The notes: a model not told the origin generated them from the letters alone. Numbered from the stretch's first letter, positions 1 through 10,061 are shown. The stretch is DNA of 64,000 nucleotides from Cytobacillus citreus (GCF_018343665.1 NZ_JAGYPM010000001.1:1211619-1275618), one strand, 5' to 3'. Translations and numbers: made by a program.

Positions 1-333
1 CCCCCATGCATACATGTCTCTTGAAATCCCAGCACCTGAAATAATGAAATCAACTTTTTCTTCAAGTGCAGCTTTCATTTTTTCGGCAAAATCATTCATG
101 GCAAACAATACATTGACTCCGATGTACCCTGTATCCTTTAAGAGACTTTTAGCTTTTCTAATATGTGTACGCATATCTTCAACTGAAATTCCTGTACCAG
201 ATATAATTCCAACACCTCCAGCATTTGCTACAGCTGAAGCTAGATTGCTTAATGAGATTCCGACGCCCATTCCACCCTGTAGGACTGGAACTGTAGGCAT
301 CATATGCGAGATTTTCAGTTGTGGAAAGTTCAA
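1..333 (-). CDS. Nitronate monooxygenase, N-terminal part (runs off the window)
   Basis: Translating the minus strand from a TTG at 333 gives a protein beginning NFPQLKISH and continuing MMPTVPVLQGGMGVGISLS, then SNLASAVANAGGVGIISGTG. This is the flavin-binding start of the nitronate monooxygenase/2-nitropropane dioxygenase family (TIM barrel, FMN), which oxidises alkyl nitronates. A GAGGAA ribosome binding site lies just upstream of the TTG. Only the first 111 codons are present; the frame is open to base 1, so the rest lies to the left. The ATG codons further in would cut off the conserved N-terminal strand, which favours the TTG. The substrate cannot be told from this part. Confidence 0.85.
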   Translation of the reverse strand, partial: MNFPQLKISHMMPTVPVLQGGMGVGISLSNLASAVANAGGVGIISGTGISVEDMRTHIRKAKSLLKDTGYIGVNVLFAMNDFAEKMKAALEEKVDFIISGAGISRDMYAWG

Positions 334-613
334 TTAAATTCCTCATTTCATATAACTATTTTGTTTATTATTTCTAAGATGTCATAATAATTCCTCTTCT
401 AATAGTTACATTTGTCATTGTCACGAAAAATTCAAAATACCTAAATTATTCTTTCTACACGGCTCCTTTAGGATAAGAGCATTTTAATTTACTGGATGAG
501 TACCATTTTAATTCAGAGAAAGTAATCTCATTAGATTCTTTAAGATCATTAAAACTTTTCTAACGTTATTAAAAAAGGAGGTATCATCTAGAAAATGGGC
601 TTATCGTTGTAAA

Positions 614-730
614 TCCGCATTTATCTTAACAGGTAATATAGAAAACCTTTGTTTATCAATGGTTTATTCATTGAAGTCATGTAAACACCGTATTCTTCTA
701 GACAACGAGCCTTGCAGCATCCAATTCTAC
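614..730. repeat. Dispersed repeat, copy A
   Basis: About 115 bases clearly related to 26130-26247. The best block reads GAAAACCTTTG, then TATCAATGGTTTATTCATTG, then CATGTAAACA and CGTATTC in both copies. The right-hand inverted arm seen in copy B survives here only as a short TCTCATTGTC near 841. The origin is unknown; it resembles a decayed mobile or structured element. Confidence 0.6.
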
Positions 731-919
731 AACCGTTTGTTGCCTTGAAGACAAACAGAACGCCTTAAGGCGTTTTATGAAGTAGAAAATGCCTTTGTTC
801 TTCTTTGAATGATTTATCTAGGCAAAGTTATTCGCTGTCTTCTCATTGTCAAGTGTTGCATCGAAATAAAGTTTGATCAAAAACACCATACAAACCTGTT
901 TTTTATGGTAAATAAAAAA

Positions 920-956
920 GAATCCATTTCAAAAAAAGATTGATCAAAATGGATTC
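920..956. terminator. Possible hairpin terminator
   Basis: GAATCCATTT and AAATGGATTC form a 10-base inverted repeat around an A-rich loop. There is no strong T-run directly after it and no adjacent gene needing it, so it may be structural rather than a terminator. Confidence 0.3.
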
Positions 957-1427
957 CTCTTCAGCAGATTTAAGTTTGATTTTTATAAAAAAGTTTGATC
1001 ATTTTCTACCTATGTTGTTCAACAATCCGGCCATTAATGGAATAACAAAAATGTGTTCTAAATCCTAAAATAACTTTATTCTTCTACAACTAAAGCTACC
1101 GTTACTCTATTTAGTTAGATAAGTTATACATTGGAAAAATGCTAGATGATACTCTCACGGAAGATCTTGCCTGTGGGAACAAAAATTGGAACGAGATCAG
1201 AATACTCCCATAAAAAAAGCTTTGTATCATTTTTTATTATTATTCTAGTGCCAAATGGCCGAGGATTGGGGAACTTACTGTTAAGGGGTAGCGCTAGGAA
1301 AATGTTTTCTAATATGATTACCTACCTCCCTTCCTGGTAGGACAATCAGAGCATTGACTACTTCCTTATCTTAAGCAAGCGTAATTTGTCATGTACCAAT
1401 CAATTTTCATGAGTGTATCTGAAATAA

Positions 1428-1745
1428 TTAAACAACGTTCTTATGTTCATCAAACTTTACACATTTATTGATGGGTATTTCACCTTCTGGAATAATAACT
1501 GGGACCGGCAAAAAACTGAGGTCTCCGGTAGAGGTGATAATGCGTTTAAACTCGATTCTTCCATTTAGATCAATATGTTCTCCCACTTCATACCTATGCA
1601 TCTCATCACTTAGAATAGGAATAATAATAATGTTCTCTCCATTTATCATAATTCCTTGATGAACTCTAATAAAAGTGATGTAAGAGGAATTAAAACCACT
1701 ACTTTTATATGATCGTCTCTTATAAATTTCTCCTTTTATTCTCAA
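1428..1745 (-). CDS. Hypothetical protein
   Basis: A small soluble protein of about 105 residues, rich in beta-prone and isoleucine stretches (ENIIIIPIL, VPVIIPEGEIPI). I chose TTG at 1745 because AGGTGAGG sits just upstream; the frame stays open to 1778 with another TTG. I do not recognise a family. No signal peptide or membrane segment is visible. It stands alone, with gene-poor DNA on both sides, so it could be a minor or decayed gene. Confidence 0.45.
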   Translation of the reverse strand: MRIKGEIYKRRSYKSSGFNSSYITFIRVHQGIMINGENIIIIPILSDEMHRYEVGEHIDLNGRIEFKRIITSTGDLSFLPVPVIIPEGEIPINKCVKFDEHKNVV

Positions 1746-2118
1746 ATACCTCACCTTTTCTGAAGCTGACTTTAGCAAACAAAAATTTATGAAATACTTT
1801 TCAGTTGGGGTTCATTTTTAAATCCCTTTCAAGAGTGATACTTCAAGTATTACGCCGCATGAATACCATTTTGGCAACGTACCTTGAGGGACTAATTCTA
1901 CTTCCAATTCTCCGATTAAAAACTGTCATTCAAAAATATTATTTTCCTTATCTTAATATTAAAGATTTTAGCCACATCAGACCCTCCGAATTTAATAGAT
2001 ATGGAATTATAGAACCAAAAAGGTTTTAACCATTGTTCTCACTTTTTACATAACTAAGATGTAAGTAAGAATAAGAAGTAGTTAAATCCTACACATTTGA
2101 GATTTTGTGATTAGGATT
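1746..2118. other. Intergenic, nothing assigned
   Basis: A plus-strand open frame at 1805-2029 has no convincing ribosome binding site and no recognised family. I see no other signal before the terminator at 2119. Confidence 0.4.
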
Positions 2119-2156
2119 AAAAAAGAAAGGATGGTGTCTTCCACCCTTTCTTTTTT
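2119..2156 (-). terminator. Rho-independent terminator of the aldehyde dehydrogenase gene
   Basis: An A-run, then GAAAGG-ATGG, loop TGTCTT, CCACCCTTTC and a T-run. The near-perfect stem is flanked by A and T runs, so it works in either direction. It lies 28 bases beyond the minus-strand stop at 2184. Confidence 0.85.
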
Positions 2157-2183
2157 AGATACATAGATAGACCTCTAGACAAT

Positions 2184-3605
2184 CTATTTTTTGTTTACCA
2201 TGATTGTTTTCGAGTTTGTATACTCGGCTAGTCCATCAAGAGAGTTTTCAATCCCTATACCAGACTGTTTGTGGCCGCCAAATGGAATACTTGGTGAGAA
2301 AACATGTACCTCATTGATCCATACCGTTCCAGTCTCAAGCCTTTCTGCTATAACTTTTGCAAGTGTAAGATTTTTACCCCATATAGATCCCGCAAGTCCG
2401 TAGGGCGTGCTGTTAGCACGTTCGACGACCTCATCGTAATCACGATATTTTAAAATTGGAAGTACGGGACCAAATGCCTCTTCGATTACTACTCGGGAAT
2501 CTTCGGGTGGATTATCCACGATGGTAACGGGAACGAAATAGCCGGGGTGTTTCTCCACTTGCCCACCTAAGGCAATTTTCGCACCAATTTGCTTTGTATC
2601 CTCTATAAGTCCAACTACCTTTTCATATTGCATCCGATTTTGTATTGGACCAAGATCACTTTCGGGATCACTTCCATCACCCACCTTTACGGTTTTTGCA
2701 TACTCAACCAGCTCATGAAGAACCTCATCGTATACGTCCTCATGGACATAAAGTCGCTTACATACTACACAAAATTGTGCACTGTTCTGGAAGGATGCCC
2801 AAAACAAATCTTTGGCAATAGCCTTGGGGTCTACATCTGGAAGAACGATGGCCGCATCGTTTCCACCTAGTTCTAACGTAACTCGCTTCAAGTTAGATGC
2901 CCCACTTTGCATCACTTTTTTACCGGTCTCCGTTGATCCAGTAAAACTAACTTTACTTACCTCTGGATACTCAGTAATCCATTGACCAAGTTCGTTACCC
3001 CCCGAGACGATGTTCAGTACTCCATTCGGAAGGATCTCACGAGCGATTTCACCTAGCTTAAGCGTACATAAAGGTGTATATGGAGACGGTTTTAATACCA
3101 CTGTATTACCCGCCATGAGAGCAGGCGCAATCTTCCAAATCGCTAGAAGAACCGGAAAATTCCATGGAGTAATGGCACCCACTACTCCAAGCGGTGTATG
3201 GTGTCGTTCAACGATATGCTCTGGTGTTTCTTCGATAACTTCTACATCCAATCGTTGTTTTGCAATCTCTTTGCACCAGTATATGGACCCACTAATTTCC
3301 CAATCTGCTCCTGATCGAGGCTTACCCTGCTCAAGAGTTAAAAGATTCATAAATTCTTTTTTATGCTTGTCGATTGCGTCTCCTAACCGGCACAAGAAAT
3401 CGCTACGTTCCTCGATTGTTTTATGCGACCATCCTTGGAAAGCATTTTTTGCTGCTCTAACTGCCGCATCCAAATCCTCTTTCTTCGCATCCGGAGCACT
3501 TGCAATCACTTCCTCATTGGCTGGATTGATAACTTTGATCATCCGATCCGAGGATACGGCCTTCCCGTCAATGGTCATCGTGTATGTTTTGTTAAATATA
3601 TCCAT
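2184..3605 (-). CDS. Aldehyde dehydrogenase (NAD(P)-dependent)
   Basis: A full-length aldehyde dehydrogenase of about 473 residues. Visible landmarks, numbered from the ATG at 3605: ITPWNFP with the oxyanion Asn near 149; the cofactor-loop motif SFTGSTETGKKV; ELGGND with the general base Glu near 245; and NSAQFC with the catalytic Cys near 279. The C-terminal HKQSGIG motif is also present. Three in-frame ATGs occur within 13 codons (3641, 3620, 3605); 3605 has GGAAGTGA in front and fits the family's usual N-terminus. It follows the aminotransferase at 4080-5510 on the same strand, so it probably oxidises the aldehyde made by that enzyme, as in GABA- or taurine-type catabolism. The actual substrate is inference. 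Confidence 0.9.
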   Translation of the reverse strand: MDIFNKTYTMTIDGKAVSSDRMIKVINPANEEVIASAPDAKKEDLDAAVRAAKNAFQGWSHKTIEERSDFLCRLGDAIDKHKKEFMNLLTLEQGKPRSGADWEISGSIYWCKEIAKQRLDVEVIEETPEHIVERHHTPLGVVGAITPWNFPVLLAIWKIAPALMAGNTVVLKPSPYTPLCTLKLGEIAREILPNGVLNIVSGGNELGQWITEYPEVSKVSFTGSTETGKKVMQSGASNLKRVTLELGGNDAAIVLPDVDPKAIAKDLFWASFQNSAQFCVVCKRLYVHEDVYDEVLHELVEYAKTVKVGDGSDPESDLGPIQNRMQYEKVVGLIEDTKQIGAKIALGGQVEKHPGYFVPVTIVDNPPEDSRVVIEEAFGPVLPILKYRDYDEVVERANSTPYGLAGSIWGKNLTLAKVIAERLETGTVWINEVHVFSPSIPFGGHKQSGIGIENSLDGLAEYTNSKTIMVNKK

Positions 3606-4079
3606 ATTTATCACTTCCATATTTATGACCCCCATTTGCAAATACTTTTATCACTTATTTAAGGACTCCTTATGTAATCTTCCATGTTGTAAATTCTTTC
3701 TTTCTAGTTTCGTATTTCGACCTTCTGATAGCTTTACAAATAAAAGTCTTACCGATTCTACTAACCATCAGGCTTCATAAACTGAATTATCTGTAATTAA
3801 TCAACATTCCACTATATGTTTACACTCTTCAATATCTTTTTTACTTTTCATTCCCTTACTGAAAAGTGGCATTTATGAATTAACAAGCCTTTTCGATAAT
3901 ACTTATATTTTATTTAGGAGAGTTTTTTTGATTTCCCTCTCAGCAGACCAATTTCCTAAACAGTTACCAGTTTCATCTTTCCATAACTATATGCCTCATT
4001 CGGAAGCGGTTACATTAATCCCGAACAGCATCATTGAAGCTATAGGAGACATAAAAACCACACCTCTGAAATGGCACCA
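3606..4079. other. Intergenic between aminotransferase and dehydrogenase
   Basis: About 440 bases separate the two minus-strand genes, long for one operon. The only candidate inside is a plus-strand frame, TTG at 3928 to TAG at 4083 (51 residues), with AGGAGA 7 bases before the TTG. It would overlap the aminotransferase stop tail to tail. It has no recognised family and may be chance. Confidence 0.3.
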
Positions 4080-5510
4080 TTAGGATTGCTGCCATTCTCC
4101 ACTTTCCAAATAGTCAAGTGCATAATCCAGTGCATCCATTGCTTTATCGATGTCTTCGCGACTAACATTCAAAGATGCGCCAATTCTCATTGTATTAGGC
4201 ATTACTCCACCAATCAGCACTCCTTTTTCTAGCGCTTTTTTCATAATGATTTGTGTTGGGATTTGATTTGGATTCATCCCGTGCGTAAAGTTCCGGTCCA
4301 ATTTTACGTAAGGAGTCTTAGTCTTGGCATTCACAATATCTACTATCCATAAAAGGCCATATCCATCGAAATTGCCTATACTTTTATGTTTTTCTTGCAG
4401 AAGTTCAAGTTTACTCCTTATATACTCGCCGCTGTTCTTCGCTTGCTCAACAAAGTTTTCTTCCATCATCACTTCTAAATTTGCACAGACCGCAGCCATC
4501 GCAACTGGATGACCGGCATAGGTGGATACTGACTCCCATCGGTGCTTATCCATAAACGCTGCAATTTCCTTACTAACTAAGACAGCGCCAGCAGGGAGTG
4601 AGGAACTGGAGAGTCCTTTACCCATAGTGATTATATCTGGCTGTACCCCATAATGCTGATATCCAAACCACTTCCCTGTCCGCCCAAAGCCAGTAAGAAC
4701 TTCATCATTAATCCAAAGGACACCTAGTTCTTTTGTCATTTTTCGGATCTGTGGAATGTATTCATATGGGGGCATAGCAGAGCCTGCACCCTGCGATACT
4801 TCAGTTATCACTGCTGCCACTTGTTCCGGACCATAGTTTTCGATCATACGACGTGTATACTTTACGCTCAACAATTCCCCGTTTTCATCTTTTAGGCAGT
4901 TACCGTTCGCATCCTGAAACATGTTAGGGGATGGCGCCATCAAAACAGCACTATTATATGATGAACCAGGTATTTGTGCTGAAAAAGATTCTGAATTTTC
5001 CCCAACTAAACCACTTCGATATGACCTTAATCGAGTAACAGTAGCAGCTCCACCAGTCCAACCATGATAATCGTGTTCTCGTGTAACCACTAGTGGGCGA
5101 TTTGTATATAACCTCGCTATGTTCAGTGCCGTTTCCACTGCTTCACTTCCTGTTGATACGAACCTAACTTTTCCTGGCCAGTCTTCATCACCTAAAATAT
5201 CCTCAATAATTATCTTTGCTGCTTTGGCTTTATAATCAGTTGCATAAGTATCCCATACAAAACCATATCGGTCTAAAGCCTCCTTGATCGCAGCATTAAC
5301 TTTTGGATTTTTCTGACCTAAATTGACACAATAAAGTTGATTGAAGAAATCTAATAATCTTGTGCCATCAGGCATAATCAAGTAGTCACCTTCTGTTGAT
5401 TCAATCGGTACTGGTTGATACTCATTTTGGGTACTAAACGTCCTCATCAGGTATTTACGATCCCATTCTTTAACTTGCTCCCAGTTTATTTTTTGCATTG
5501 TTAAACTCAT
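4080..5510 (-). CDS. Class III PLP-dependent aminotransferase
   Basis: About 476 residues of the acetylornithine/GABA/taurine aminotransferase fold. Motifs numbered from ATG 5510: GSEAVE at 121-126 (phosphate binding), HDYHGWTGGA, NDEVLTGFGRTG with the ring-nitrogen Asp near 269, and the Schiff-base Lys near 298 in ITMGKGLSSSSLPAG. The start at 5510 has AAGGAAGGGA upstream; the frame is open for 54 more codons, but that extension is lysine/isoleucine-rich and unlike the family. It transfers an amino group from an omega-amino compound to a keto acid. With the aldehyde dehydrogenase and the divergent AraC-type regulator it forms a catabolic unit. Substrate unproven. Confidence 0.9.
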   Translation of the reverse strand: MSLTMQKINWEQVKEWDRKYLMRTFSTQNEYQPVPIESTEGDYLIMPDGTRLLDFFNQLYCVNLGQKNPKVNAAIKEALDRYGFVWDTYATDYKAKAAKIIIEDILGDEDWPGKVRFVSTGSEAVETALNIARLYTNRPLVVTREHDYHGWTGGAATVTRLRSYRSGLVGENSESFSAQIPGSSYNSAVLMAPSPNMFQDANGNCLKDENGELLSVKYTRRMIENYGPEQVAAVITEVSQGAGSAMPPYEYIPQIRKMTKELGVLWINDEVLTGFGRTGKWFGYQHYGVQPDIITMGKGLSSSSLPAGAVLVSKEIAAFMDKHRWESVSTYAGHPVAMAAVCANLEVMMEENFVEQAKNSGEYIRSKLELLQEKHKSIGNFDGYGLLWIVDIVNAKTKTPYVKLDRNFTHGMNPNQIPTQIIMKKALEKGVLIGGVMPNTMRIGASLNVSREDIDKAMDALDYALDYLESGEWQQS

Positions 5511-5881
5511 ATTTTGATCCCTTCCTTTCCCCTTTGTTGCTATTAAGTGTATTATATTCCTAGTGATTAATATTGAAAAAATCGGAACATTACAAATTTT
5601 TATTTTTTTGATATAATCTTTTAAAAACTTAATTCTATTAATTATTTTTGACTGCCTCTGAAAAATTTTCATTCACGACACAAACGAAATGATTGATTAG
5701 CTAAAAATATAAAAGTGGGTGATAGAAGAAGAGCATCGTACTATTAGAGAATAGGTAGCAAACTTTTTTTCTAAATTTCCAAGGTAAAAAAATATAATAA
5801 CAACCTGCTCTTAACACTTATATATCTATAAAGAAGCTCCATAGGTATTCCTAGAAATTTTCAAAGGAACGGAGGAAGTTT

Positions 5882-6703
5882 ATGATTAATAAAAACGTAC
5901 GAAACACATTACAAACTATTCATTATTTTCCCTTTCAACCTGGATTGAAATCCAATACTGATTATTATATAGAGCTAAAACCAAGACAGGATTCTGCCCA
6001 ACTTCCAATCATATTATTCTATCAGTTTAAGATTGATCATCTTAAAGACTGGGTCCCGGCCCTTCCCGACGGATGTATCGAGTTTATTTTTTGCTGTAAT
6101 CCGAAAAAACCCTCTGCTCATATTTACGGTAGTTTATTGCAAATTAAACAATTACATTTCCAACCCGGATATGAGCACTTTGGGGTTCGCATTTTACCTG
6201 AGCATGCAATTAAATTTGTTAAAAATGACATGCCTGATATTATAGATAAGAAACTTCCTCTTTGTAATATCATTTCACTAGAAGATTCAATTGTTGACAG
6301 AATAGCAGAACAAAATTCGTTTCATAAGAGGATAAAGTTGTTTGAAAAATTCGGAAAATGCATAAATTTTAGAGAGATACCCACGATTGTTGATTATTCT
6401 ATAAAAAAAATATATTTATCCAAAGGAAACTTTAATATGAAAGACCTAGTAGAAGATACTGGTTATTCCGATCGATATTTACGAATGAAGTTTGCGGAGA
6501 TAGTTGGAATTCCACCAAAGCTTTTTAGTCAGATCATTAGATTCCAAAAGGCTTTCTTTCTGCTTACTAATGAACGCACCTCTTTTTCAGATGTGGTGGA
6601 TGAATTCGGATATTGTGATCAAGCTCATCTTATTAATGATTTTAAAAAGTTTAATCTATTTAAACCTGCCCAATTAAAGAACAATACCATTATTACTAAG
6701 TAG
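5882..6703 (+). CDS. AraC-family transcriptional regulator
   Basis: 273 residues, ATG at 5882 behind ACGGAGGAAGTTT. The N-terminal ~150 residues hold a ligand/sensor region of the type often seen before AraC domains (LPDGCIEFIFCCN, then PEHAIKF). The C-terminal ~90 residues are a double helix-turn-helix: MKDLVEDTGYSDRYLRMKF followed by FSDVVDEFGYCDQAHLINDFKKF. It is divergent from the aminotransferase across about 370 bases, so control of the aminotransferase and dehydrogenase is the natural reading (inference). The inducer is unknown. Confidence 0.85.
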   Translation: MINKNVRNTLQTIHYFPFQPGLKSNTDYYIELKPRQDSAQLPIILFYQFKIDHLKDWVPALPDGCIEFIFCCNPKKPSAHIYGSLLQIKQLHFQPGYEHFGVRILPEHAIKFVKNDMPDIIDKKLPLCNIISLEDSIVDRIAEQNSFHKRIKLFEKFGKCINFREIPTIVDYSIKKIYLSKGNFNMKDLVEDTGYSDRYLRMKFAEIVGIPPKLFSQIIRFQKAFFLLTNERTSFSDVVDEFGYCDQAHLINDFKKFNLFKPAQLKNNTIITK

Positions 6704-7192
6704 AATGATCATTTACCGGATGAATATCTGCTTCGACTAGAGACTTTCCCTGCTAGAGCGTTTGAATGAAATATAGATTTATCGTTGAATAACTAAAATT
6801 TCCAGAAAATTATGTATTCTCATCTCCAAAAAAGCAAAATTGGGGAACAAATTTCAAATTGGTTCTTTCCGCCCAAGCTAATATATGCAAGGTGTTTTGA
6901 ATAAAGGTGCAAAAGTTGCTGGAAGTTAGGTAACCAAGCATTAAAACCTATTGTTTCAATTATTCCTTTAGTACCTTTTTTCTCAATTCCCCAACGTATG
7001 CCTCTTTTACATAAACGAGCTGAAAATGGTTACGAAATACATCCAGAGCAATGGAGAAAAGGATACTGACATTGTTAGCAACAGAGTCATTCAACGCCTT
7101 AGCAAGTTTCTTGTATTGACATGTATGTCAGATATTGATATAAAGCTGACGATAGGATCTTCCGTAGTGTTTTCTGCAGAGCTTTCTGCCGT
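6704..7192. other. Intergenic, nothing assigned
   Basis: Nearly 500 bases without a supported gene. The plus-strand frame from 7026 runs into the decayed Ig-like fragment in the wrong frame. Confidence 0.4.
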
Positions 7193-7405
7193 AGGACAGC
7201 CGACGCCCTTGGATTGCCAACTACAGTAGACTTGGTTATCGATTCAGGCAGCCACCCCATTCAAGCCAAAGTGACATGGAATGTAGATTCTTCAAACTAT
7301 GATCCCACTTTAAAGACTGTACAGACCTGCACTGTAAATGGAACTGTAACTTTGCCAAGGTATTTTACGGGAATTGTCAACAAGAAATTTTTATCAATAG
7401 ATTAG
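7193..7405 (+). pseudogene. Fragment of a bacterial Ig-like domain surface protein
   Basis: The frame ending at 7405 reads RTADALGLPTTVDLVIDSG, then AKVTWNVDSSNYDP and TCTVNGTVTLP. This matches the repeated Ig-like domain of Firmicute cell-surface proteins (family knowledge: VTWDV, YDP, QTFTVNGTVTLP). The piece has no start, ribosome binding site or signal peptide, and upstream sequence does not continue the domain in this frame. I read it as a leftover of a larger deleted gene. A strong terminator follows at 7419. Confidence 0.65.
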
Positions 7406-7418
7406 AGAAAATTCCTTT

Positions 7419-7459
7419 AGGTGTAGCGTCAGGAAATGCGATTTCCTGACGCTACACCT
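7419..7459. terminator. Perfect 19-bp hairpin, bidirectional terminator
   Basis: AGGTGTAGCGTCAGGAAAT and its exact complement are separated only by GCG. The T tract after it is short (TTTAT). It closes the Ig-like remnant on the plus strand and lies downstream of the RNase J gene on the minus strand. Confidence 0.7.
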
Positions 7460-7586
7460 TTATAGATTTCTCCCCCCAGAAAGTGTCATAAAATATCGTC
7501 CTTGCATGGTAGGTCAATAATCCTTATTCCATTATATGTCCAGTTTGTTGAAGATCAATTAATTCAAATTTAAAACTTCGCAGCTA

Positions 7587-9257
7587 TTAAATTTCAATAA
7601 GTATAGGAACGATCATTGGATTTTTCTTAGTATGTGTATATACGTATTCTCGTATTGATTTTTTTATTTGTTTTTTCATTACATTCCATTGGTTTCTATT
7701 TGCTTCTTGTAGTTCGATAACCGTTTGTGTAGTCAGTCGATTCAAGTCCCTTCGGAGTTCCGAAAAATCTCTATCCACAAATCCACGAGATAGGGTATCG
7801 GGTTCTGAAATTAGCTTTCCTTCCGCTTTGCTCATCGGTAAAATAATGATGAGCATTCCATCCTCTGAAAGCTGTTTGCGATCCCGTAATACAAATTCAC
7901 CAACATTCCCTACATCTCCCCCATCGATATAGGTATTCCCAACTGGTATTTTCCGGGTCTTGCGAGCAATGGTATGTTCAATATCGATGACATCGCCATT
8001 ATTGATGATAAACGTGTTTCCTTTCTCTACTCCAACGGATTCAGCTAACAAACGGTGATGGTGTAGCATTCTAAATTCACCGTGAATGGGAATAAAATAT
8101 TTTGGTTTCATTAATGTAAGCATTAGTTTTAAATCTTCTTGATAACCATGGCCAGAAACATGCATGCCGGATGTACTTCCTGATCCATAAATCACTTTGG
8201 CTCCAAGTGCAAATAAGTTGTCTACAATACTCGTGACATTACGTTCGTTCCCAGGTATTGGACCTGCTGCAATGATAACCGTATCTTCAGGCAAAATATC
8301 GACACCGCGAAAGTTTCCAGTGGACAGGCGGGCAAGAGCAGCCAATGGTTCTCCTTGACTCCCCGTGCATAAAATTGCCACCTTTTCAGGAGCCATTTCA
8401 TTGATCTCATGTGGGGCAATTAACATTCCAGCAGGAACTGTTAAATAACCACGTTCCATAGCCACCGCTACAACATTAACCATACTTCGCCCAAGTAACG
8501 CAAGTTTTCGTTTCGTTTTTTGCGCTGCATTTACGACTTGCTGAACACGACTAATATTCGAAGCAAAGGTAGAAACAATCACTTTGCGTTCGGCTTTCAT
8601 GAAAGCTGCTTCCACATGTTCACCTACCATTTGTTCCGATGGGGTCAAACCAGGACGTTCTGCATTGGTACTCTCAGACAATAAAAGCAAGACCCCTTCT
8701 TTGCCGATTTCAGCCATTTTATGAATATCCGCATGCTCATTATTCGCAGGGGTTAAATCGAACTTGAAGTCCCCCGTATGTACAATATTCCCTTCTGGTG
8801 TGTGAAAGACCACTCCCAAGCAATCAGGAATACTATGAGTCACTTTGAAAAAGCTTACATTCATTTCTCCGATTTTCAATTTTGAGTTTGAGTTGATTTC
8901 AATAAGTTCGCTTTCTCTGAGAAGTTTATGTTCTTTTAATTTGATTTCAATTAATCCTAGTGTGAAGCGCGTAGCAAAAACGGGTACATTCAATTTTTTT
9001 AAGAAGAACGGGATCCCTCCGATATGATCTTCATGTCCATGTGTAACAATTAAAGCACTGACTTTATCTTTATTTTCTACTAAATAAGCCATATCAGGGA
9101 TAATCAAATCAATTCCTAATAAACTTTCATCTGGAAACTTATTTCCACAGTCGATAATCACGATATCGTTTGAATATTCGATTGCATACATATTTTTCCC
9201 GATTTCATTCAAACCGCCTAAAGCGAAGATAGATAACGCATTCTCTTTTGTACTCAA
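7587..9257 (-). CDS. Ribonuclease J
   Basis: About 556 residues, the usual length of RNase J1/J2. It begins with the family's FALGGLNEIGKNMY, then the metallo-beta-lactamase metal site THGHEDH (His73, His75, Asp77, His78 from TTG 9257), HSIPD, VHTGDFK, and the beta-CASP features AAGPIPGNE, GSGSTSGMHVSGHG and PIHGE. It is a metal-dependent 5'-3' exo- and endoribonuclease for mRNA turnover. TTG 9257 is preferred over GTG 9272 because GGGGGGATT precedes it, but the site is not ideal. The gene stands alone; whether it is rnjA, rnjB or an extra paralogue cannot be decided here. Confidence 0.9.
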   Translation of the reverse strand: MSTKENALSIFALGGLNEIGKNMYAIEYSNDIVIIDCGNKFPDESLLGIDLIIPDMAYLVENKDKVSALIVTHGHEDHIGGIPFFLKKLNVPVFATRFTLGLIEIKLKEHKLLRESELIEINSNSKLKIGEMNVSFFKVTHSIPDCLGVVFHTPEGNIVHTGDFKFDLTPANNEHADIHKMAEIGKEGVLLLLSESTNAERPGLTPSEQMVGEHVEAAFMKAERKVIVSTFASNISRVQQVVNAAQKTKRKLALLGRSMVNVVAVAMERGYLTVPAGMLIAPHEINEMAPEKVAILCTGSQGEPLAALARLSTGNFRGVDILPEDTVIIAAGPIPGNERNVTSIVDNLFALGAKVIYGSGSTSGMHVSGHGYQEDLKLMLTLMKPKYFIPIHGEFRMLHHHRLLAESVGVEKGNTFIINNGDVIDIEHTIARKTRKIPVGNTYIDGGDVGNVGEFVLRDRKQLSEDGMLIIILPMSKAEGKLISEPDTLSRGFVDRDFSELRRDLNRLTTQTVIELQEANRNQWNVMKKQIKKSIREYVYTHTKKNPMIVPILIEI

Positions 9258-9348
9258 ATTTAATCCCCCCACTTTAAATATAATCTTAATATGCCCTTTG
9301 GGTTTCCCTTTATCAGCGGGGTGAATGCTCGAGCTTCCTATAAATACT

Positions 9349-9765
9349 TTAAGTACATTCCTTAAAATCTCTATGAGTGCCTAAGTGAAAATAAACAGTC
9401 GCAATTCCATTTTCCTTTGTCTTAAGAGGTATGGGCGATAATCCCCATCCACACCCTAAGCCATTGGAAGAAAAGAAATTTCGGACTTCAATTTTCTGAA
9501 TTTCTCCACTTAATTCAGCAGAAGGTTCTACTTTAATTTGAAATCTATCAGATGAATCAATTGTTTTCCCGTTGTTTTTTATTTCAAATTCATAATATAA
9601 AGAAGTGGGTATTATTTCAGTTTCCTTATGTTCATCGGAAATCACTATTGTCCCTGTCTTACTTTTGTCATTTACAATATCCACTTTAGAAGATTTTAGT
9701 TCAAAACCTTTTTCCTTCGAACAAGCAGCTAAAAATAAGATAGACATAATTATTAAGCATCCCAA
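9349..9765 (-). CDS. Small lipoprotein of unknown function
   Basis: About 138 residues. A hydrophobic N-terminus leads to the lipobox LAAC, then a charged, mostly beta secreted domain (YYEFEIKNNGK). The best start is TTG at 9765 with TATGGAGA in front, but the signal peptide lacks the usual N-terminal lysines; the frame stays open to GTG 9822. An ATG in another frame 20 bases upstream hints at a frameshift near the start. Family not recognised; cell-surface location follows from the lipobox. Confidence 0.55.
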   Translation of the reverse strand: MGCLIIMSILFLAACSKEKGFELKSSKVDIVNDKSKTGTIVISDEHKETEIIPTSLYYEFEIKNNGKTIDSSDRFQIKVEPSAELSGEIQKIEVRNFFSSNGLGCGWGLSPIPLKTKENGIATVYFHLGTHRDFKECT

Positions 9766-10061
9766 ATTTTCTCCATAAAGCTCCCCATATTTATCAACAC
9801 AATTTGTCCCCCTTAATTCCACTTATTTTTCTCCATTACAGGAATGCTGCTCTATAGTTTAAGAATAATCTTTCACAAACACGATACTTGCATTACCATA
9901 AGCATTCAATTTTTCTTGTGATACTTCTGTAAACGAGCAGATTATTTCATACACATCTTTTCACTTTAATCCAGATGATTTGCTGATATAATGTGCTTAT
10001 TTTTTCACTTTGTTTCGGATTGTGCAAAATGTTGTCCAAATTAATTCAGCTATAAATCATA

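Larger units (their letters stand above)
334..1427. other. Gene-poor stretch
   Basis: About 1.1 kb with no reading frame I would call a gene. The short open frames lack ribosome binding sites or family signatures. The stretch holds a degenerate repeat (614-730) shared with 26130-26247, a small palindrome AACGCCTTAAGGCGTT near 761, and a hairpin at 920-956. Confidence 0.5.

Noticed and set aside
1146-1340. 64-residue plus-strand frame
   Set aside because: No ribosome binding site, no recognisable motif, isolated in gene-poor DNA.
1805-2029. 74-residue plus-strand frame, considered as a Tn3 transposase relic
   Set aside because: Only loose resemblance to RRMNT-like and NRYG-like motifs, in the wrong order for Tn3; no ribosome binding site.
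3010-3780. 256-residue plus-strand open frame
   Set aside because: Lies entirely opposite the aldehyde dehydrogenase and its upstream region; composition is that of an antisense shadow.
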